Assembly: GCF_900107015.1 (NCBI RefSeq)
Contig: NZ_FNOI01000001.1
Coordinates: 870,501 to 934,500, forward strand
Direction: 5' to 3'
DNA from: Litoreibacter albidus
GTDB lineage: Bacteria; Pseudomonadota; Alphaproteobacteria; Rhodobacterales; Rhodobacteraceae
Length of the DNA stretch: 64,000 bases
How positions within the stretch are numbered: position 1 is the first letter of the stretch; each line of letters starts with the position of its first letter. Shown here piece by piece: positions 10,001 through 18,054 of the stretch. The notes under the pieces were generated by a model. The model made no database searches, had not been told where the DNA came from, and saw only the letters and a list, made by a program, of their open reading frames with translations. Both the position numbers and the translations under genes were made by a program.

Positions 10001-10029
10001 AAAGGGCGCGGGAAACCGCGCCCTTTTTT
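10001..10029 (+). terminator. Rho-independent terminator of amt
   Basis: Eleven-pair stem AAAGGGCGCGG / CCGCGCCCTTT with a GAAA tetraloop, followed directly by a run of T. It ends the ammonium transporter transcript. Confidence 0.9.
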
Positions 10030-10077
10030 ACGTTTTTCACCTCATTTCACTTGAATAGCAGCGGAGCGTTCCCAAAT

Positions 10078-10102
10078 ATGTAAATGTAAATAACATTCAC
10101 AT
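10078..10102. promoter_or_regulatory. Imperfect 10+10 inverted repeat before the DUF2852 gene
   Basis: ATGTAAATGT and ACATTCACAT form arms with one mismatch and an AT-rich five-base spacer. The repeat ends a few bases before the AAGGAG ribosome-binding site of the next gene. It could be an operator or an mRNA hairpin affecting translation. The binding protein is unknown. Confidence 0.4.
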
Positions 10103-10115
10103 AAAGGAGCGACAG

Positions 10116-10529
10116 ATGACCCCCACCCCTACAGCCACCCACACAATGCCTCGTATGGGCTGGTTTTCCCGAGCAGAAGCTTGGTTGGACGAGCGCGGTA
10201 AGGGCGCTTGGATTGCCGCAATGGTGCTCGGGTCTATCTTCGTGTGGCCCGTCGGATTGGCCCTTCTTGCATATATGATCTGGAGCAAACGCATGTTTAA
10301 TTCTTCCTGCCGCAACCGCGCCATGACCCGCCACGCATCGCACGGGTTCAAAACATCCGGCAACTCGGCTTTCGACGCCTATAAGGCCGACATGCTGAAG
10401 CGGCTGGAAGATGAGCAGCACGCCTTTGAAAGCTTCTTGGAACGCCTGCGCGAAGCCAAGGACAAATCCGAGTTCGACAGCTTCATGGATGAGCGCGCCG
10501 AGGCCGCCAAGTCCGACGACAACGCTTAA
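10116..10529 (+). CDS. DUF2852 family membrane protein
   Basis: 137 residues. One clear membrane segment lies near residues 28-50 (AWIAAMVLGSIFVWPVGLALLAYMIW), followed by a basic, then strongly charged, probably helical tail (KADMLKRLEDEQHAFESFLERLREAKDK) that looks like a coiled coil. The size and the WP..LA.L.Y..W pattern match DUF2852 proteins, which are small, conserved in Rhodobacterales and without a known function. An AAGGAG site precedes the ATG. The gene has its own inverted repeat upstream and a GC-rich hairpin downstream, so it is probably monocistronic. Confidence 0.85.
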   Translation: MTPTPTATHTMPRMGWFSRAEAWLDERGKGAWIAAMVLGSIFVWPVGLALLAYMIWSKRMFNSSCRNRAMTRHASHGFKTSGNSAFDAYKADMLKRLEDEQHAFESFLERLREAKDKSEFDSFMDERAEAAKSDDNA

Positions 10530-10543
10530 GCAAAACGACACAC

Positions 10544-10570
10544 CCGCGCCAAGCAATCGGTTTGGCGCGG
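10544..10570 (+). terminator. Probable terminator after the DUF2852 gene
   Basis: Nine-pair stem CCGCGCCAA / TTGGCGCGG. The T-tract after it is imperfect (a run of C, then TTTT), so termination is likely but not certain. Confidence 0.6.
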
Positions 10571-10602
10571 TCCCCCCCTTTTAATTGCGGAGACCGCCCC
10601 CC

Positions 10603-11064
10603 ATGTCTTTCACTATGAATGACACTTATGACGCCCTGCCCGACCCGACCACCCAACCTGCCTTCTACGAGGGCGTTGGCGTAAAACGCCTACTGGCGTG
10701 GGTTGTCGATACAATTCTGATCGGCGTTGTCGCCGCAATTGTGGCCAGCATCCCGTTGTTTTTGCTTTGGTTTGTGTTTCCGTTGGTGTTCTTGGTTGTG
10801 TCCCTGATCTACCGCATCGGCACAATCAACGCCTTCTCCGCCACGCCGGGTATGCGCTTGTTCAACATAGAGTTGCGCACGCATCAGGGGCAGCGCCTTG
10901 ATGGCTCCACTGCGGCCTTGCACACCATTGGCTTCATGATCGCCAGCGCGTTCTTTATCCCGCAAGTGGCCTCCGTCTTCCTGATGCTGATGTCGGAGCG
11001 CGGCCAAGGGTTACACGACATGTTCACGGGCGTCGTCGCGATTAACTCTCCGGGGCGGCACTAG
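10603..11064 (+). CDS. RDD family membrane protein
   Basis: 153 residues from the ATG at 10603, preceded by a GGAG site; the open frame extends to a TTG at 10585. The RDD signature is visible: VGVKRLLAWVVDTILIG at about residue 28 (arginine and two aspartate-type positions), a second membrane pair, TPGMRLFNIEL, and a last helix around residues 112-132. RDD proteins are small inner-membrane proteins; some have been linked to ion or compatible-solute transport, but most have no assigned role. No neighbour suggests a substrate. Confidence 0.85.
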   Translation: MSFTMNDTYDALPDPTTQPAFYEGVGVKRLLAWVVDTILIGVVAAIVASIPLFLLWFVFPLVFLVVSLIYRIGTINAFSATPGMRLFNIELRTHQGQRLDGSTAALHTIGFMIASAFFIPQVASVFLMLMSERGQGLHDMFTGVVAINSPGRH

Positions 11065-11183
11065 GCTTAACCGTATCTAAATAGCGCGGGTTCTACAAAA
11101 GCCTGCGCGCTTACGGAAAAAGCATTTGTGACTCGCTTGGGGCGTTGTTAGGTTCACGACCAGTTGCGCTGCATAGAGGTTCC

Positions 11184-12011
11184 ATGCGTCATACCCTACC
11201 TATCGCCCCCCAGTTCTACGTCACGGCCCCACAGGCCTGCCCGTATCTGGATAACCGCCGCGAACGCAAGCTGTTCACGGCGCTACAAGGCGAGCATGCC
11301 AACACCCTGAATGATACCCTGAGTAAACAGGGCTTTCGCCGCTCGCAGAACGTGCTCTACCGCCCGTCCTGCGCCGATTGTTCCGCTTGTATGTCCGCGC
11401 GCATCCGCGTTGCGGATTTCGAGCCGACCCGCAGCCAACGCAAGTGCCTGCGCCGCAATGCTGTGCTGGAGCGTGAAGCCACCTCCCCTTGGGCGACGGA
11501 GGAGCAATACGAGTTGTTCCGCCGTTATCTGGATTCGCGTCATGCGGATGGTGGCATGGCCGACATGGACATTTTCGAATTCGCGGCGATGATCGAAGAA
11601 ACACCGGTGAAAAGCCGCGTGATTGAGTATTGGGACCGCTCCGGCGATCGCCCGCAGTTGATCGCCACCTGCTTGACCGATGTGCTCGATGACGGGTTGT
11701 CGATGGTCTACTCGTTCTATGATCCCGATTGGGCGCGCAACTCGCTCGGCAGCTATATCATTCTGGACCACGTGCGCATCGCGCAGGAATCCGGCCTCCC
11801 CTATGTCTATCTGGGCTATTGGGTGCCTGGCTCCCCCAAGATGGGATACAAAGCGGGCTTTAGTGGGCTGGAGATTTTTCGCGGCGGCAACTGGCAAAAC
11901 TTGAGCCCGACCGAGGATTACGACGCCGACACCCATCCGTTGTCCGTTGATCCCATTGCGGAGCAAGTCGCACGTATCTCCTTGCCTGACACGCGGGCGC
12001 CAAAGGAATGA
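11184..12011 (+). CDS. bpt: Aspartate/glutamate leucyltransferase (Bpt)
   Basis: 275 residues from the ATG at 11184 (an upstream in-frame start at 11145 would add 13 unconserved residues). Family marks are [15 protein letters not shown], the cysteine-rich [35 protein letters not shown] and [15 protein letters not shown]. Bpt transfers leucine from Leu-tRNA to N-terminal Asp or Glu of proteins, marking them for ClpS/ClpAP degradation in the N-degron pathway. The four-base ATGA overlap with the VOC gene indicates cotranslation. Confidence 0.95.
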   Translation: MRHTLPIAPQFYVTAPQACPYLDNRRERKLFTALQGEHANTLNDTLSKQGFRRSQNVLYRPSCADCSACMSARIRVADFEPTRSQRKCLRRNAVLEREATSPWATEEQYELFRRYLDSRHADGGMADMDIFEFAAMIEETPVKSRVIEYWDRSGDRPQLIATCLTDVLDDGLSMVYSFYDPDWARNSLGSYIILDHVRIAQESGLPYVYLGYWVPGSPKMGYKAGFSGLEIFRGGNWQNLSPTEDYDADTHPLSVDPIAEQVARISLPDTRAPKE

Positions 12012-12400
12012 GCCGACGGATCTCCGCGTTCTCCATTCTGGTGCCCACCTATGACGAAGGCTTGGACTTCTACGTCTCTCGCCTTGGCTTTCACCTGATT
12101 GAAGACACCGATATGGGCGCTGGCAAGCGTTGGGTTTTGATCGCCCCGTCCCCAGATTGCGAAACGCGTATCCTGCTGGCGCAAGCATCCGGCGACGCGC
12201 AGGTCGCTGCCATTGGCGCGCAGACAGGTGGGCGGGTCGGGTTCTTCTTGAACACGGATGATTTTGACGCGGACCACGCACAGATGCTGGCCGCTGGTGT
12301 CACATTTGAGGAAGCACCACGCGTGGAGCCCTACGGTAAAGTCGCGGTTTGGCGCGACCCTTGGGGCAACAGGTGGGATCTGCTCCAGCTATATTCCTAA
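12008..12400 (+). CDS. VOC (glyoxalase/bleomycin-resistance fold) protein
   Basis: 130 residues with the two beta-alpha-beta-beta-beta repeats of the vicinal oxygen chelate superfamily: an N-terminal [25 protein letters not shown], and a C-terminal [22 protein letters not shown] that contains the usual glutamate/DPWGN metal-site region. The substrate cannot be told. Its start overlaps the stop of bpt (ATGA), and its last 12 bases overlap the end of the convergent Crp/Fnr gene. Confidence 0.88.
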   Translation: MSRRISAFSILVPTYDEGLDFYVSRLGFHLIEDTDMGAGKRWVLIAPSPDCETRILLAQASGDAQVAAIGAQTGGRVGFFLNTDDFDADHAQMLAAGVTFEEAPRVEPYGKVAVWRDPWGNRWDLLQLYS

Positions 12401-13093
12401 GTTTACCGCCACGCGGTCAGGCGTCCCGAGCTCCGCCACCCTGAGGGATAGTTCGCGGTAGTTCAGGATTTTGATCTTGTTCTTGCTGGTCTCTATGATG
12501 CCCTGATCACGTAGGCGCCCTAGCTCCTTGTTTACCGTTTGACGAGAGCACCCCACGACATCGGCGAGATAGCTTTGACTATTCACAAATACGATGGAGT
12601 TACCGTCCGACAGTTTTTCCAGATAGACGCAGATTTTCTGCTCGGCTGAAAAGAACTGGTCGATGGATTTGAACCGGTTGTCATGCGTCAGAACGTCGTG
12701 CAAGTCCGCCGCGAAATTGCGAAGCATGGTTGGCGACGCCATCCTCGCCAGCAAGTCTTTGCGCTTACACATCAATACGGATGTCTCCATCAGTGCGGTG
12801 CATGTGCCTGCGCATGGGCGTTCCGACAAGGTTTCAACCGCGCCAAGCACGTTTCCGCTGAAGGCGTGGTAGATGATCGTGCGGTGCCCGATCTCGCTGA
12901 CATAGCTGACCTCCACCCGACCATCGACGATCACTGCCATAGCGTCGGTATTCTCGCCCTGATGCAACACGACGGACCCTGCCTTGAAGGTGCGCAAACT
13001 GCATGCATCAAGGAACGCTTCTTTGTCCTCTAGCGGAATGTCCCTCAGGAACTTCGCGTCGAGCGCTTCTGAAAACCGGGCTGAGTTTCTCAA
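12389..13093 (-). CDS. Crp/Fnr family transcriptional regulator, TTG start
   Basis: I place the start at the TTG at 13093, because an AGGAGGT ribosome-binding site lies eight bases before it. The frame is open to 13183, but that extension looks unlike the family. The 234-residue product has a cyclic-nucleotide-type beta-roll (about 20-130: FKAGSVVLHQGENTDAMAVIVDGRVEVSY) and a winged helix with SYLADVVGCSRQTVNKELGRL as recognition helix. There is no FNR-type N-terminal cysteine cluster, so oxygen sensing through an iron-sulfur cluster is unlikely. It lies downstream of the TRAP operon beyond a strong hairpin and probably has its own promoter. The target is unknown. Confidence 0.88.
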   Translation of the reverse strand: MRNSARFSEALDAKFLRDIPLEDKEAFLDACSLRTFKAGSVVLHQGENTDAMAVIVDGRVEVSYVSEIGHRTIIYHAFSGNVLGAVETLSERPCAGTCTALMETSVLMCKRKDLLARMASPTMLRNFAADLHDVLTHDNRFKSIDQFFSAEQKICVYLEKLSDGNSIVFVNSQSYLADVVGCSRQTVNKELGRLRDQGIIETSKNKIKILNYRELSLRVAELGTPDRVAVNLGI

Positions 13094-13218
13094 TAGATTT
13101 GACCTCCTGCTAAGGGGTGTTGAAGACCAACATATGTCCAAGTCACTCACCACGAAGTAGGAAAAAGTAGTACTCGTTACCAAACTAGGAGCGATTATAG
13201 GCTGCTTGAAATTCTCCG

Positions 13219-13236
13219 GTGTCGGATAGCTGACAC
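13219..13236. promoter_or_regulatory. Inverted repeat GTGTC-N8-GACAC upstream of the Crp/Fnr gene
   Basis: A five-base inverted repeat with an eight-base spacer, 126 bases before the proposed TTG start. Its placement between the regulator gene and the TRAP terminator suits an operator, possibly autoregulatory. It does not match the CRP (TGTGA-N6-TCACA) or FNR (TTGAT-N4-ATCAA) consensus. Confidence 0.3.
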
Positions 13237-13280
13237 AAGGGGGGTAATTATTTGAGATACATAAGGAAAAAGAGCTGCAT

Positions 13281-13309
13281 CGCCCGCCGCAAGTGATGTG
13301 CGGCGGGCG
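13281..13309 (-). terminator. Strong hairpin ending the TRAP operon
   Basis: Perfect eleven-pair stem CGCCCGCCGCA / TGCGGCGGGCG with a seven-base loop, just after the dctM stop. On the minus strand a short T-tract follows some ten bases later. Likely terminator or 3'-end stabiliser of dctPQM. Confidence 0.7.
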
Positions 13310-13315
13310 GTTGTT

Positions 13316-15670
13316 TTAGTTACCGATCAGATTTGGCAAAATCGTGACCACCGACGGGAACAGCGCCAGTAGGCCGAGCGCACCAACCTGGATCAGAACG
13401 AACGGAATGATGCCGCGGTAGATGTGGCCCGTTGTGACCTCCTTCGGGGCAACGCCGCGCAGATAGAACAGCGCGAAGCCGAAGGGCGGTGTCAGGAACG
13501 ACGTTTGCAGGTTCACCGCAATCATGATCGTCACCCACTTCGGATCCATCGTGCCGCCGTAGATCACTGGCCCCACGATCGGGATGACGATGTAGATGAT
13601 CTCTAGGAAGTCCAACACGAAGCCCAAGACGAACAACACCAACATCACGATGATGAAGACCTGCAGCTCGCTATCGAACGATTTCAGGAACTGCTGGATG
13701 TAGTGCTCCCCGCCGAAGGAAATCACCACGAGGTTCAGCAGTTGCGACCCGATCAGGATGGTGAACACCATTGAGGTCACCTTGGCCGTCTCGCGCACAA
13801 CGGGGCTTAGAACGCCGTAGTTCCACAGCACATAGCAACCGAACAGCAATCCAAACATCGCAAACAGATAGGCCGCCTGCGCCACGATGAAGGCGAGCGT
13901 GTTCTCGAAGCTCACCTGCTCGATGTTGACGCGCAGGTCAAAGTTCACGCCGACAAGGATCATAATGATGATCGCAAAGGTAGTCAGGATCACAATCCGG
14001 CCGGACCGGCCTTCGTCCTGCAACTTGCGGTACGCCGCGAGCATGATCGCCCCGCCCGCCCCGAGTGCCGCAGCGGGCGTCGGGTTGGTGATGCCGCCGA
14101 GGATGGAGCCAAGCACGGCCACGATCAGGACCAACGGTGGGAAGACCACGCGGATCAGATCATTTTGGCCCAAGATGCCCGCCGCATATTTCGCGCCGTA
14201 GAGCATCAGACCAAGCGGCACCAACATCAGCAAGAACGTCGTTCCGGGCGATGTAACAGGCGATACCAGAACCGTATCGATCAGCATGGCCAGCAAAACG
14301 CCACCGATCCCCACGATCAACGGCACCGGATTGGCCGAGAGTGCCACGCCACGTGCGATAACGATCATCAGGGTGATCATAAGCAAGCCGACGGCTGTGC
14401 CCGTCCCGATTGGCGCCGCATTGGCGATCTTTGCGTCCACAGCCGCCGCGCGCTCTTCTTCGCTCAACTTGACAGAGCGTTCGACCCCGCCCGCGTCGTC
14501 AATCACGGCTTGCTCTGCCAGCGCGGTGTCCCACGCCTCTTGGCCGTGCAAGTCGATCATCGCGATGGAGCACTGCTCCGACACGTTCGTGCGCAGCGAT
14601 GCGGTCTCCCCTGCGTCAGAGAAGCTGTCGACGTGGTAACCTTGCGGGCCGACAATGTTCACCTGCATCATTAAGATCAATGCGGTGATCAGGCCAACCG
14701 GCGCGAACAAGAACCATGTCAGTGCTTCGGACCGGCGGATAGGTTCGCCAGTTGGCTCCCCCAGTTGGACCGCTGGGGCCTTCGTTGGGTTAAAGATCGC
14801 ATAGCCGAACGCGTATAGCGCGTAGAGCAGCGCCAGCATGATGCCCGGCAGCAAAGCCGCTTGGAACAACGTACCCACGGACACAACCGCAGGCTCCCCC
14901 AGATAGGTGAGCGCGTCCGAACAGCCGACTTCCTGCGCCCGTGCCTCTTGCGCGGCGGAGTACAAGTCACCCGCTAAGGTGCCCAAAAGCACGATCACAA
15001 TAGATGGCGGGATGATCTGCCCCAAGGTGCCCGACGCGGCGATGACGCCGGTGGCCAGCTCGGGCGAATAGCCATTGCGCAACATGGTCGGCAGGGACAG
15101 CAGCCCCATCGTCACCACCGTCGCGCCAACAATGCCCGTCGACGCCGCAAGAAACGCGCCCACGATCACCACCGACACTGCCAGACCGCCCGGCAACGGA
15201 CCAAATACCCGTGCCATGGTTGTCAGCAGATCGTTGGCAATTTTGGAGCGCTCTAGCGTGATGCCCATCAACACGAACATCAGTACGGCCAAGAGAGTCT
15301 CAATGGAGGCCCCAGCCAAAACCCGCTCGTTGATACGGTTCACGATGAAGGACACGTTGCGGTTCAGCGCAACTTCCCAGCCTTGCGCAAACACAGGTTC
15401 GGCCAGTCGCGGCAGGTCAGGATATCTGAACGACGATATGGTTTCCGCCTTGAAGCCCTCGGCAATCAGCGCCGCGTATTCAGCGGACCCCGTATCGATG
15501 GCTTGGTGGATCAACAAACCGCCCGTGTCGAGCGCGGCGATGATCGCGAAAGAGATAACCCCAGCCCCGCCGATGGCGAACGCCACAGGGAAGCCAGACA
15601 GAATTCCGCCAAACAGGCAGAGAAAAACGATGATCAGGCCGATTTCGACGCCATCTAATCCGAAAAGCAT
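13316..15670 (-). CDS. dctM: TRAP transporter large permease (DctM family), unusually long
   Basis: 784 residues against the usual 425-450 for DctM. The N-terminal part has the family marks GGILSGFPVAFAIGG and ITLERSKIANDLL, with GASTGIVGATVVTMG-like helices, ASGTLGQIIPPSIVIVLLG and a further cluster of helices. The C terminus has the conserved NLQTSFLTPPFGFALFYLRG. The extra length lies in the N-terminal half (about residues 50-100) and in the middle (about 300-560), where a soluble stretch of roughly 90 residues with cysteine (EQCSIAMIDLHGQEAW) is followed by several added helices. It imports the ligand of DctP, driven by a sodium gradient. It follows dctQ by 12 bases. Confidence 0.92.
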   Translation of the reverse strand: MLFGLDGVEIGLIIVFLCLFGGILSGFPVAFAIGGAGVISFAIIAALDTGGLLIHQAIDTGSAEYAALIAEGFKAETISSFRYPDLPRLAEPVFAQGWEVALNRNVSFIVNRINERVLAGASIETLLAVLMFVLMGITLERSKIANDLLTTMARVFGPLPGGLAVSVVIVGAFLAASTGIVGATVVTMGLLSLPTMLRNGYSPELATGVIAASGTLGQIIPPSIVIVLLGTLAGDLYSAAQEARAQEVGCSDALTYLGEPAVVSVGTLFQAALLPGIMLALLYALYAFGYAIFNPTKAPAVQLGEPTGEPIRRSEALTWFLFAPVGLITALILMMQVNIVGPQGYHVDSFSDAGETASLRTNVSEQCSIAMIDLHGQEAWDTALAEQAVIDDAGGVERSVKLSEEERAAAVDAKIANAAPIGTGTAVGLLMITLMIVIARGVALSANPVPLIVGIGGVLLAMLIDTVLVSPVTSPGTTFLLMLVPLGLMLYGAKYAAGILGQNDLIRVVFPPLVLIVAVLGSILGGITNPTPAAALGAGGAIMLAAYRKLQDEGRSGRIVILTTFAIIIMILVGVNFDLRVNIEQVSFENTLAFIVAQAAYLFAMFGLLFGCYVLWNYGVLSPVVRETAKVTSMVFTILIGSQLLNLVVISFGGEHYIQQFLKSFDSELQVFIIVMLVLFVLGFVLDFLEIIYIVIPIVGPVIYGGTMDPKWVTIMIAVNLQTSFLTPPFGFALFYLRGVAPKEVTTGHIYRGIIPFVLIQVGALGLLALFPSVVTILPNLIGN

Positions 15671-15682
15671 TGGTTCTGCCCC

Positions 15683-16609
15683 TTAGTGTATGTTTGCAAC
15701 CAGCTCGGCGTCTTCGTCGCCCAGTTGGTCTTTATCAAGGTATTTGCCTTCGCTCTCTGGCCCCTCTTTGCGTTCCAGATAGGAGCGCATGAAGAAGGAG
15801 ATCGCGTGCAGGAACACCATGGCGGTGAATGTGCACAGCAGGATTTTGAACAGGAAGTAGGCATTGAACCCGTTGGGCGAAAAGCCGATCGTCTCGATGT
15901 TCCAGCGCAGCGCGCGGGACTTCAGCATCAGCTTGTCCAGCGCGTCCGATGCGGACGGGTTCGGCACCACGAGATGGCGCCACATGAAGAACCAGCCGTA
16001 AAGCCATGTCAGGACCGCGACCGGCATCATGAAGATGATGCTGCCCACCATGTCGATGGTCTTCTTGGTGCGGTAGCTGACGGCGGAGTACACGAGGTCA
16101 ACGCGCACATGGCCGCCTTGAACGAAGGTGTAGGTCACGCAAAGCGCCACGACGAGCGCGTTGTAGAGCTTCAGCTCCTCCGCCCACCAGCTCACGTCCT
16201 TAGTGAAGCTCATCCCGAACCCCACGGAAATTTCCGCCCGCGCGAAAATACGCTGCATGAAGATGATAACGATTTGCTGCAGGACCATGATCAGACCCGC
16301 CCATGCGGCGACACGGCCAACCAGATTGGCGAAGCCCTCAAACGCGCGCACGCAGGCCCACATGAAACTGTTGCGCCAGAACCCTATGGCCAAGAGGACA
16401 AGGAAACTGGTGAACACCACAAAGAAGAACTCAGCCGACGCGCCGTAGTAGATAAAGCGCATCAGGGCTTGCTTGTGCTCTGTCGTGGGCAGGGATTGAT
16501 TGATGTAGGGCACCCAAGACAACCACTGGCCCGGATGCGTGATCGCATAGGCAAGGTTGTAGAATGACATAGCGATATTGGTGAAGAACCAGACGATTGC
16601 GTCTAGCAT
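15683..16609 (-). CDS. dctQ: TRAP transporter small permease (DctQ family), long form
   Basis: 308 residues, nearly twice the usual DctQ length of about 170. It begins with a membrane segment (VWFFTNIAMSFYNLAYAI), followed by further helices including VGRVAAWAGLIMVLQQIVIIFMQRIF and a long loop; the DctQ core is in the C-terminal part (LYNALVVALCVTYTFVQGGHVRVDLVYSAV, then the last helices). The HVRVD motif is typical of DctQ. It pairs with the DctM encoded next. The last residues are charged and cytoplasmic. Long DctQ and DctM proteins occur together in transporters of the TakP (2-oxoacid) type. Confidence 0.9.
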   Translation of the reverse strand: MLDAIVWFFTNIAMSFYNLAYAITHPGQWLSWVPYINQSLPTTEHKQALMRFIYYGASAEFFFVVFTSFLVLLAIGFWRNSFMWACVRAFEGFANLVGRVAAWAGLIMVLQQIVIIFMQRIFARAEISVGFGMSFTKDVSWWAEELKLYNALVVALCVTYTFVQGGHVRVDLVYSAVSYRTKKTIDMVGSIIFMMPVAVLTWLYGWFFMWRHLVVPNPSASDALDKLMLKSRALRWNIETIGFSPNGFNAYFLFKILLCTFTAMVFLHAISFFMRSYLERKEGPESEGKYLDKDQLGDEDAELVANIH

Positions 16610-16670
16610 ATTGTGCCCCCCGATGTCTCGAACTCCGCCACACTCCCCATGGCGGTTTAGATGGATGCTC

Positions 16671-16737
16671 CGGCCCCTCCCTAATTGGGAAAGGCCGAAA
16701 ACTGTCTTAAATCAGCGCCCTAGCGGGCCTAGCTGAT
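16671..16737 (-). other. Two hairpins between dctP and dctQ
   Basis: CGGCC..TCCC / GGGA..GGCCG (16671-16697) and ATCAGC-GCCC / GGGC-GCTGAT (16711-16737) sit just after the dctP stop in a 129-base gap of the operon. Neither has a T-run. Such hairpins often protect the 3' end of the abundant binding-protein message and lower permease expression. This role is inferred from position. Confidence 0.5.
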
Positions 16738-16738
16738 C

Positions 16739-17824
16739 TTAGCCGTTCACGCGGTCGCGCTGACCACGGTACGCGCTTTCGGATTTCTGGATCCATGCGG
16801 AAGATGCCTTCATCGACGCTTGGTAGTCGTCGTGGATCTTCTTGTAGAGATCGTCGCCCATGTTTTCAGAGTGGACTTCGTCGGAAGCCTTGCCGAATGC
16901 GTCCCAAACGCTGTCCGGGAATTCCAGCGTTTTCACGCCAGCGGACTGCAGGCGCAGCAATGCAGCACCGTTGTTGTTGAGGAACTGTGCGAGGTTCCAC
17001 TGGTGGGACTCTGCGGAAGCGATCTCGATGATCTTCTGGTGTGCTGGCGACAGCGACTCGAAGACTTCGCGGTTTGTAGCGATCGACAGACCAGCACCTG
17101 GCTCGTGGAAACCGGCTGTGTAGTATGTCTTGGTGATCTCTTGGAAACCGGCTTTCTCGTCAGCCCATGGGCCGATCCATTCTGTGCCGTCAATCGCGCC
17201 GGAGGCCAGCGCTTGGTACACTTCGGAACCTGGCAGGTTTTGCACGGATGCGCCCAGTTTACCCAAGGCTTTACCGCCCAGACCTGGCATACGGAATTTC
17301 AGGCCGTTGAAGTCTTCTGGACCGTTGATTTCCTTACGGAACCAGCCACCGGACTGCGCGCCCGTGTTACCACCGAGGAAGGATTTCAGGCCGAAGATTT
17401 CGCCCAGCTCATCGTGCAGCGCTGCGCCGTTGCCGTGGTAGTACCAGTTGGACAGCTCTTGCGCGGTCATGCCGAACGGCACGGATGTGAAGAAGGCGTA
17501 ACCTGGGTGCTGACCTACGAAGTAGTAGTCTGCGCCGTGGTACATGTCAGCTTGGCCGGATGTTACAGCGTCGAAGACTTCGAACGCGCCAACCAGTTCC
17601 CCTGCGGCTTTAACGTCAACTGTCAGGTTGCCGTCAGACATCGCTGTGATGCTGTCGGCGGCGTGTTGTGCTGCGTCAAAAACGCCAGCAAGGCCACGGC
17701 CCCACGTAGTAACCATAGTCAGGGTACGTTTGCCCTGCGCATAGGCTGGTGCTGCAAGCGCCGTTGTGGCTGCTGCTGCGGTACCGCCAAGTGCGGATGT
17801 TTTCAAAAAAGAACGACGATCCAT
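16739..17824 (-). CDS. dctP: TRAP transporter periplasmic solute-binding protein (TakP-like)
   Basis: 361 residues. The N terminus carries a Tat-like signal, MDRRSFLKTSALGG, with the likely cleavage after APAYAQG. The mature part has the TRAP binding-protein motifs AGELVGAFEVFDAVTSGQADMYHGADYYF, SGGWFRKEINGPEDFNGLKFRMPG and ASGAIDGTEWIGPW. The last region matches the ligand-contacting segment of the TakP family, which binds pyruvate and other 2-oxoacids, so a small 2-oxo or hydroxy acid is the best guess. It is the first gene of the minus-strand operon dctP-dctQ-dctM and is divergent from a sensor kinase that probably controls it. Confidence 0.92.
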   Translation of the reverse strand: MDRRSFLKTSALGGTAAAATTALAAPAYAQGKRTLTMVTTWGRGLAGVFDAAQHAADSITAMSDGNLTVDVKAAGELVGAFEVFDAVTSGQADMYHGADYYFVGQHPGYAFFTSVPFGMTAQELSNWYYHGNGAALHDELGEIFGLKSFLGGNTGAQSGGWFRKEINGPEDFNGLKFRMPGLGGKALGKLGASVQNLPGSEVYQALASGAIDGTEWIGPWADEKAGFQEITKTYYTAGFHEPGAGLSIATNREVFESLSPAHQKIIEIASAESHQWNLAQFLNNNGAALLRLQSAGVKTLEFPDSVWDAFGKASDEVHSENMGDDLYKKIHDDYQASMKASSAWIQKSESAYRGQRDRVNG

Positions 17825-17926
17825 AGGTGTCTCCTCCCAAAGGTTTCTTCAAGTCGCAGGTCTACCTGTGACTCGACAGATCGTTTCAAGTGTCGCGACC
17901 TTACGCATGGTTATCGGGAAGCTAAA

Positions 17927-17942
17927 TACCCGTTGCTGGGTA
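17927..17942. promoter_or_regulatory. NarL-like 7-2-7 inverted repeat in the dctP/kinase gap
   Basis: TACCCGT-TG-CTGGGTA: two heptamers in tail-to-tail order separated by two bases. NarL-family regulators are known to bind TACYYMT heptamers in a 7-2-7 arrangement; each half here departs from that consensus at one position. A NarL/FixJ-type response regulator is encoded 1.6 kb away, downstream of the divergent kinase, so this is a likely operator for it. Confidence 0.5.
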
Positions 17943-17946
17943 GACG

Positions 17947-17962
17947 GTGAAAAATTTTTCAC
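17947..17962. promoter_or_regulatory. Perfect 16-bp palindrome GTGAAAAATTTTTCAC
   Basis: An exact palindrome four bases from the 7-2-7 repeat, in the divergent gap between dctP and the sensor kinase. Probable operator for a dimeric regulator. The AT-rich centre may also contribute to a promoter. Confidence 0.5.
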
Positions 17963-18054
17963 AAATGTCATTGCCACAGGTAAGCCAGCGCATTGACGCC
18001 CCATAAGACGTGACGCATCCTAACCGCGCCGCCCGAAGGAGGAGCGGCTTGCTC

